Of a stretch of 14,845 nucleotides of DNA, positions 10,736-14,845 are shown one piece after another (position 1 is the stretch's first letter; every line of letters starts with the position of its first letter). Both the position numbers and the translations under genes were made by a program. The notes below the pieces were generated by a model. The model did no database searches. It was not told where the DNA came from and saw nothing but the letters and a program-made list of their open reading frames with translations. Source of the DNA: Hyphochytrium catenoides (lineage: Eukaryota; Sar; Hyphochytriomycetes; Hyphochytriales; Hyphochytriaceae). The stretch covers positions 1 to 14,845 of the forward strand of contig FLMG01000330.1 of NCBI GenBank assembly GCA_900088475.1, read 5' to 3'.

Positions 10736-12732
10736 CGCTTCCTGTAGGCTCAAGCATGGATCAGATTTCTCAGGAATCATTCACTCCTCTCTTCTACTCT
10801 TCCTGGGTCACGCTGAAGGGAAAGAAAGGCCGTGCTCGCGTCTGGATGATCCTCAACGGAACCGTCCTGCAGTACAAGTCAGGCAATGATGAGTGGGCCG
10901 AGGTGAGAGAGACATGGAGGGAGAAAGTGAGAGGGAGACAAAGAAAACAGACAGACAGAGCAGACCAGAGATAGACAGACTGAGCAAGAGAGAGAGAAAG
11001 AGAGAGAGGGAGATGGAGGCAGGGAAGAGTTGACAGAAGGGAAAAGACAGCTTCGGTTGCCTGGAAGAAGGAAGAGACGAGAGAAAGACTGTGAAGTGCT
11101 CGGGAAGAGAGAGAGAGAATGGCAGTTTCCTTCCGTCATGAGTCGCCTTATGTCTCTTCCCTTATCCCTCTGTTATAGACTTCTTTTCGAAAAGCATACA
11201 CTTACACTCATTTCTACTCTGTCACCCCTCAATATCATTCTCTTTATCTCTCTCTCCACGCTTCTCTGCTTCTCCCAACTTCTTTCTCTCTCTCCTCCCA
11301 TCTAATAATGCTTATGATTCTCTCTCTCTCTTATGCTGATAATGCTCAGGTGCGTGGTGAGATTCCTCTCTCTCAGCTCTCTGAAGTTGCTCGATCTGTG
11401 AACAAGAACGAGCGATTCACGATGGTCAGCAAAGGGAGAAAAGAAACGTGGAAGGTTGACGTAGAGAAGATTGAAGACAGAGGTAAGAAAGGAAGAGACT
11501 CTAATTTTTTCAACGGCGTTGTCGTCTGTTATGGGGAGCGGACTCAACGAGAGACAGGGAGAGACAGAAGAGTGACGGGGCGAAAGAGAGAGAGATGTGA
11601 AGGGAAATGGGGGAGAAGAACTATCTGCCTGCTTTGCAGTATTGCATTGCCCTTTTAGCTTTGTCTCTTCCTTGGAGTTACAGGGCCAATCTCCTCTGAC
11701 ATGAAACCTCTCTCTCTTCTTTCGCATTGACTCTTTTCCCTTGGTCCCTGTGCTTCTCTGCTCTTCTCTCTTCCTCTGTCTCTCCCTCTTTATTCCTCTA
11801 TATTCTCTCTCTCCCTTTCTAAAGACATCTACGTCAAACATATCCGCTCTGCCGCGCGATATCTAAAGCGGACGGGGCGGCATCTTCTTGCCTTGCGTCC
11901 GGAGAACGGCGATGAAGGAGAAGAAGGAGAGAAAGAGGCTCCTCTGGTGGACGTGGACACTCGTTTGAAGAACTTTCTCTCGCTCGGAATGAAAGGCTGG
12001 ATGGCAGAGAAGAAACTGACGTCCCTCTCTCCGTCGGCGGAGAGATATTTCGTTCTCTCTTCAGAGACTTTCAGCAAATTTTCTGGGGATGACAGTTGGG
12101 CGGACCTGCTGTGGGAGGTGCCAGTCAGTGAGGTGAAGAAAGTGGAGAACTATGGGACCAAGGGACTCAAGGTAAGAAAAGGAAAAAGAAAGAGAAAGAT
12201 CGGGGGGAAAAGAATGGAGGAGAAGGAGAAGAGGGACAGAGAGAGAGAGAACACGAGAAAGATAAAAAAGACGAGAGAGAGAAAGAGGGAAATGGGGAAG
12301 AAGTGGGATTCCGATCTGTCTCTGTTCCCTATCTCTCTTTCTTCAACCTCACGTCGTCCTATCCCCTGTTTTCCCCTCGAAGCTTGCATATTCTCTCATC
12401 TTCCTCTCCTCTTTCTCCGCATATCTCTTTATGTCGCACCCTCACACCCTCTCCAGGTGGTCATGAAGAAGAGAACGCTGCGTCTGTTTCCTCAGCGAGT
12501 AGACGACTTTGAACTGTGGAAAGACGCTCTGACTCTTCTCTCACGTCATGCACGAGGGGAGCCATTAACAGGAAGAGAAGAGCGACAGAAAGACATGGAG
12601 GGAGAGAGTTCTTCTCTTGAGAGAGTAAACGAGGAGTCAGAGGACGAAGGAGGAACCAACAGGAAAGAAGAGAGCGGTTGTCCTGAGGTGAAGAGAGAAG
12701 AGACAAGAAAGGAGGAGATAACAGGGGTCTAG
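4707..12732 (+). CDS. Six-PH-domain protein, 14 exons, 1000 residues
   Basis: Exons: 4707-4926, 5464-5675, 6116-6262, 6466-6657, 6995-7272, 7773-7837, 8120-8255, 8631-8705, 9027-9399, 9897-10290, 10748-10902, 11350-11482, 11825-12171, 12457-12732. Every junction is GT-AG, all phases match, and the sum is 3003 nt. The start gaagaaATGG is a good Kozak match. The N terminus MGAQPSSD fits the N-myristoylation pattern (Gly2, Ser6). PH domains lie at about residues 102-193, 208-299, 355-437, 517-603, 714-808 and 849-938; most keep the Trp of the C-terminal helix (W184, W289, W429, W595, W930). Charged linkers occur at 300-350 and 443-513, a lysine/arginine patch (637-646) and Ser-rich stretch (663-697) precede PH5, and the tail is Glu/Lys/Arg-rich. 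PH domains bind phosphoinositides or proteins; here I infer a multivalent membrane-associated scaffold without an enzymatic domain. Weakest calls: the gtcacc donor after exon 7, and whether untranslated exons precede 4707. Confidence 0.85.
5547..6262 (+). other. PH domain 1 (residues ~102-193)
   Basis: It starts TGWMRTP, followed by R111-A-R113-W114-F115, and ends QQWMAALSCAIE with the helix Trp at 184. The R-x-R just before the WF pair, together with Arg107, resembles the basic phosphoinositide signature in the beta1-beta2 loop. It is split by a phase-0 intron (5676-6115) just before ISLSDIQEV. Confidence 0.88.
6508..7120 (+). other. PH domain 2 (residues ~208-299)
   Basis: WLWRGSKRYWW opens the domain; DPIGFIEAKALKQVTEVKK precedes a phase-0 intron (6658-6994), and LTFKVTY to KWTACLQQII closes it with Trp289. 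The beta1-beta2 loop is unusually short. Upstream codons of exon 4 include a CT tract read as SLSLS, right at the domain border. Confidence 0.85.
6700..6931. repeat. Intron 4: GA tract facing a (CT)24 microsatellite
   Basis: About 6700-6746 is GA-rich. A perfect 48-nt (CT)24 run fills 6884-6931, ending some 60 bases before the acceptor at 6993-6994. Both lie in the intron 6658-6994. The two tracts are complementary and would allow the intron to fold on itself. Confidence 0.9.
7786..8691 (+). other. PH domain 3 (residues ~355-437)
   Basis: EGWLLKNKKDRRW opens the domain; FVLSYYFDAGSWADRMG and FNAETPDDYQSW (Trp429) follow. Two introns cut it: 7838-8119 (phase 1, between IE and DF) and 8256-8630 (phase 2, inside the Arg before FNAE). 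The second donor is the weak gtcacc, chosen because it alone joins the beta strands in frame. Confidence 0.85.
9250..10007 (+). other. PH domain 4 (residues ~517-603)
   Basis: The most canonical of the six. KEGWLSKK starts it, HQRWFKLDADYLHYYDG forms beta2-beta3, SISLLDVMEIK precedes a phase-0 intron (9400-9896), and FALLTKGRDYHLTADNAKTMADWI carries Trp595. It is followed by a strongly basic helix RLARRRREEERRE. Confidence 0.92.
9427..9895. repeat. Intron 9: GA tracts followed by a CT tract
   Basis: GA-rich runs at about 9427-9516 and 9544-9586, with a short (GT)n at 9522-9533 between them, are followed by CT-rich sequence at about 9776-9895 that forms the polypyrimidine tract before the acceptor at 9895-9896. 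Confidence 0.85.
10795..11868 (+). other. PH domain 5 (residues ~714-808), divergent
   Basis: SSWVTLKGKKGRARVWMIL resembles beta1-beta2 with a basic R-x-R; GEIPLSQLSEV, RFTMVSKGR and ETWKVDV fit later strands. The C-terminal helix (DIYVKHIRSAARYL) has Tyr796 where the near-invariant Trp is expected. Introns 10903-11349 (phase 0) and 11483-11824 (phase 1) interrupt it. Confidence 0.7.
10903..11349. repeat. Intron 11: GA-rich 5' half, CT-rich 3' half
   Basis: The intron opens GTGAGAGAGACATGG and stays GA-rich (with ACAG runs) to about 11120, then turns CT-rich from about 11150 to the acceptor. Introns 12 (11483-11824) and 13 (12172-12456) have the same polarity. Confidence 0.8.
11989..12543 (+). 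other. PH domain 6 (residues ~849-938)
   Basis: MKGWMAEKK, SAERYFVLSSETFSKFSG, WEVPVSEVKKV and, after a phase-0 intron (12172-12456), KKRTLRLFPQRVDDFELWKDALTLL with Trp930. The position before RYF is Ala-Glu rather than basic, so phosphoinositide binding is less certain. The Glu-rich tail after it has no domain I know. Confidence 0.82.
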
Positions 12733-13119
12733 AAGAAAGGATGGAAACGAAATATGGCAAGCCTGAGTTATCTCATCGCAAAGGTCTCTCTCTCTCTCTG
12801 CCTCGTCTTTCTCTCCCTCTCTCTCTCCGCTTGATCTCTCTCTCTCTCCTTCTCTCTCTCTCTCCTTCTCTCTCTCTCTGTCTCTCCTCTCTCTCTCTGT
12901 GATCTTTATCTTTCCTTGTCAACCCAGTGTCTGTGTAGATAGCACTAATATCCGTACAGCTAAGGGATACTCCAGGTGCTATCCCACAGAATAATATCAA
13001 CCTGGTGGACCATGCCTCTCTGTGTCTCTCCGTAGCTTATATCTCTTTCTCCCCCTTCCTTTTCTCTTAACCTGCGCTGCTCCGTTAGCTCATTCATGCA
13101 CCGCATAAATGCACAGTAA
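12733..13119. repeat. Downstream flank of the PH gene with CT microsatellite
   Basis: After the TAG at 12730-12732 comes about 50 bases of mixed sequence, then a CT-rich block at about 12784-12899. 12900-13119 has no repeat and no clear coding frame. No AATAAA was seen close behind the stop codon. Confidence 0.6.
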
Positions 13120-13655
13120 ATGAGCATTCTCAGTCGTCGAGACCATAGGAGACATAAGTCTTTGCTGGAGAAGAGAAGCAGTAGAGAAGAGAGAGAACGC
13201 AAAAGAAGATCCCGTAAAAGAAAGGCAGAAAAAGATGGAGAGAGGCAGCAAGACGGAGATACAGAATCGATAGTTGACGAAAGAGTGAAGGACTCAAATG
13301 TTGGCCCTAAAAGGCTCATGGCAGTCATTGACATAGGCGGACTGAACTCAAAAGACAAGGTGGGATGTCCTCATTCCTGTCTGTTTCTCTTCTCCGCTTG
13401 CCTTCCGCACGTGGGAACCCACAGTGCCTTGTATCGCTGCACAAGGAAACTAAAGAAGACACAAGGGACGCGCAAAACAGGAGGAAGAGACGGAGAAAGC
13501 GATGCAGAGAGAATGTATTGAGGTCTTTTCCTTTCAGACCCAGGGACACGATCAAGGACAATAAAATGTTGCTAACGAAGGTAAACCAGTTCGAAGCTTA
13601 TCGCTTACTTAAACGGCCATGGCCGTCTCACACTGTGAAGACGTCCTTGGAGTAA
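13120..13655 (+). CDS. Small, highly basic protein, tentative two-exon gene
   Basis: Exon 1, 13120-13359, begins ATGAGC and gives 80 codons; exon 2, 13425-13655, gives 76 codons and TAA. The proposed 65-nt intron 13360-13424 runs GTGGGA to ACCCACAG, has a pyrimidine tract and is in phase 0. The 156-residue product is dominated by Arg/Lys/Glu (about residues 5-45 and 97-110), as in nuclear or RNA-associated proteins, with a hydrophobic patch RLMAVIDIGGLN near 65-76. No family is recognised. An unspliced reading from the same ATG instead stops at 13521 (133 residues), with an AATAAA around 13559; that model is a real alternative. The minus-strand frame over the same bases looks like a shadow. 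Confidence 0.42.
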
Positions 13656-13811
13656 ACTGGCTGAAGACAGACAGGAACCTCTGCCCATCGAGACGCGATC
13701 TTCTGTATCGCTCTTGCTTTTTTTTTCCTTCTCTCTCTCTCTCTTGGTCCCTCTCTCTCTTAATTTTACTTCCTTTATCAAGATCTGCGACAGTCTTCAG
13801 CTAGCTCCTGT
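13656..13811. other. Short convergent intergenic gap with CT tract
   Basis: Between the end of the small basic-protein gene (plus) and the end of the kinase gene (minus). It contains a T run and a short CT tract at about 13722-13760. Both 3' ends would have to be processed here, but no polyadenylation signal is obvious. Confidence 0.5.
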
Positions 13812-14845
13812 CTAACGCTCTTCTGGCGGGTGTGTCGTTTTCGTCTCTACTCTGTCTCCTGCTCTGTCTGCTTCATGGAAAGCTGAAGTCACCGCAATCG
13901 TGCACTCTCCTTCTTTTCCTGTAGTTGCGTCTCTCTCGTCGCCTGCACGTTCACAGGGACTCATAAAACCTCCCTCTATACGTCGAACCGCACGAAGAAG
14001 CTTTTGCTTAGCCTTGCTGGACATTGCCTACCGGCATGTGTCCCACCCCTTGAACTAGATTTCTCCTATCTTGAGTTCCTTTCCCTTGCCTGAAGCGTGT
14101 GCTCTGTTCCATACAAAGAGCTTAATCTCTCTCCCTTACCATCCATGGATGGCTTAGGGCCTCTTCTAGAGAACCTCTCTCTTCCGGGTTTTTGTTTAGC
14201 AGTAATCTCAAAAGGTCACTCAGCTCAGGAGAAACGTCCACTTCTTCAGGGTAGGGAACCTCCTCTTGTCTGATGCATTCAAACAATGGACCTAGACCGT
14301 AGGGAAGTGGAGAGGAGACAAGAGAAGAAAAATCAGCAAAGGAAAGCCACTTTCAGCTGAATATAGAGCATATAACTATGTCCAAAGAGAGAGGGATGTC
14401 AATCTCAGCTTGCACCCACCTACTCCTTCCTTCCAAAATGGATAGTGTCCATAGGTGAAGATATAAAGGATGACGCCCAACGCCCAAATGTCAGCCTTAA
14501 AGGCATTGAACGGCCCTCCGACACACTCTTCAGGAGAAAGGAATGGGAATGTCCCCACCGTATCTGACAAGATACCTCCACCACTCGCTCTCTCCCCTTG
14601 AGGGAATCTGTGAGCACAGTTGAAGTCTGACAGGCGACACCGCCCACTGCCACTGAGAAGAACATTGTCCGGCTAGAATTTAACGTGAGGAAGTTCCGCA
14701 GACATTCATAGAGCAGGATTTGAAGAGAGTTAGTGTAGGGAAGAGGGGAAATAGCAAGGCTTAGCGCCTCTACCTTGAGATCTCTGTGAACCACGTCCAA
14801 GCTATGAATGTAACTCAAGCCCGCGATGATGTCTCTAAGATATCG
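13812..14845 (-). CDS. Protein kinase, CaMKK-like, partial (C-terminal half)
   Basis: The gene runs off the right edge, so the N lobe is missing. Minus-strand exons, in order: 14845-14774, 14672-14420, 14291-14140 and, tentatively, 14027-13812, with GT-AG introns of 101, 128 and 112 nt. The chain reads SYIHSLDVVHRDLK then PDNVLLSGSG (catalytic Asp and Asn intact), RLSDFN (Asp kept, DFG Gly replaced by Asn), DTVGTFPFLSPEE (APE as SPE), DIWALGVILYIFTYGHYPFW, and NKNPEERGSLEEALSHPWM with the subdomain XI Arg. The GTFPFLSPEE and YGHYPF segments resemble calmodulin-dependent kinase kinases and their LKB1/GRIK relatives. Such kinases phosphorylate activation loops of other kinases in calcium or energy signalling. 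The last exon (71 residues, basic start then Glu/Thr-rich, TAG at 13812-13814) has a poor pyrimidine tract; the kinase core is secure, the tail is not. Confidence 0.85.

Noticed and set aside
11302-11841. Minus-strand open frame of 179 codons
   Set aside because: It overlaps exon 12 and intron 12 of the PH gene on the opposite strand and is mostly repeat-derived; no domain was seen.
12960-13358. Minus-strand frame of 132 codons opposite the small basic-protein gene
   Set aside because: It is Ser/Leu-rich, the typical antisense of an Arg/Glu/Lys-rich exon, and shows no recognisable motif.
1-14845. Transposon, retrovirus or other mobile element
   Set aside because: No reverse transcriptase, integrase or transposase motif and no long terminal inverted or direct repeats were seen in any frame.

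Overview
The window comes from an intron-rich protist nuclear genome. The evidence is GT-AG introns that split recognisable protein domains, a eukaryotic tRNA-Ser, and long (CT)n/(GA)n tracts inside introns. The many 200-540 nt pyrimidine-rich introns, together with a secreted protein carrying an RxLxE motif, suggest a coccidian apicomplexan; a Cystoisospora-like genome is my best guess, not shown by the sequence. An oomycete would also fit an RXLR-type secreted protein, but such dense, long introns would be unusual there.

Layout, left to right. 1-804 holds no gene I can support. 805-2073 (minus) is an intronless gene for a 422-residue secreted, Trp-rich, probably helical protein with an RLLRE motif that fits both RXLR and PEXEL. 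2074-3858 is non-coding as far as I can see. 3859-3940 (minus) is tRNA-Ser(UGA) with an oligo-T terminator. 4057-4706 is a GA/CT-rich upstream region.

4707-12732 (plus) is the main gene. I reconstruct 14 exons and 13 introns; all phases agree, and the spliced frame is 3003 nt, giving 1000 residues plus a stop. It encodes six tandem pleckstrin-homology (PH) domains, a candidate N-myristoylation site and charged or Ser-rich linkers. It looks like a multivalent membrane or phosphoinositide scaffold. Its introns are packed with (CT)n, and in several a GA-rich 5' half faces a CT-rich 3' half.

13120-13655 (plus) is a tentative two-exon gene for a small, very basic protein. 13812-14845 (minus, cut by the right edge) is the C-terminal half of a protein kinase of CaMKK-like type, with HRDLKPDN intact but DFN in place of DFG. 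Its introns are only 101-128 nt and lack the CT tracts.

The PH scaffold and the kinase could both belong to membrane or calcium signalling, but nothing in the sequence links them directly. The microsatellite-rich stretch (about 4.1-12.9 kb) coincides almost exactly with the PH gene and its immediate flanks.
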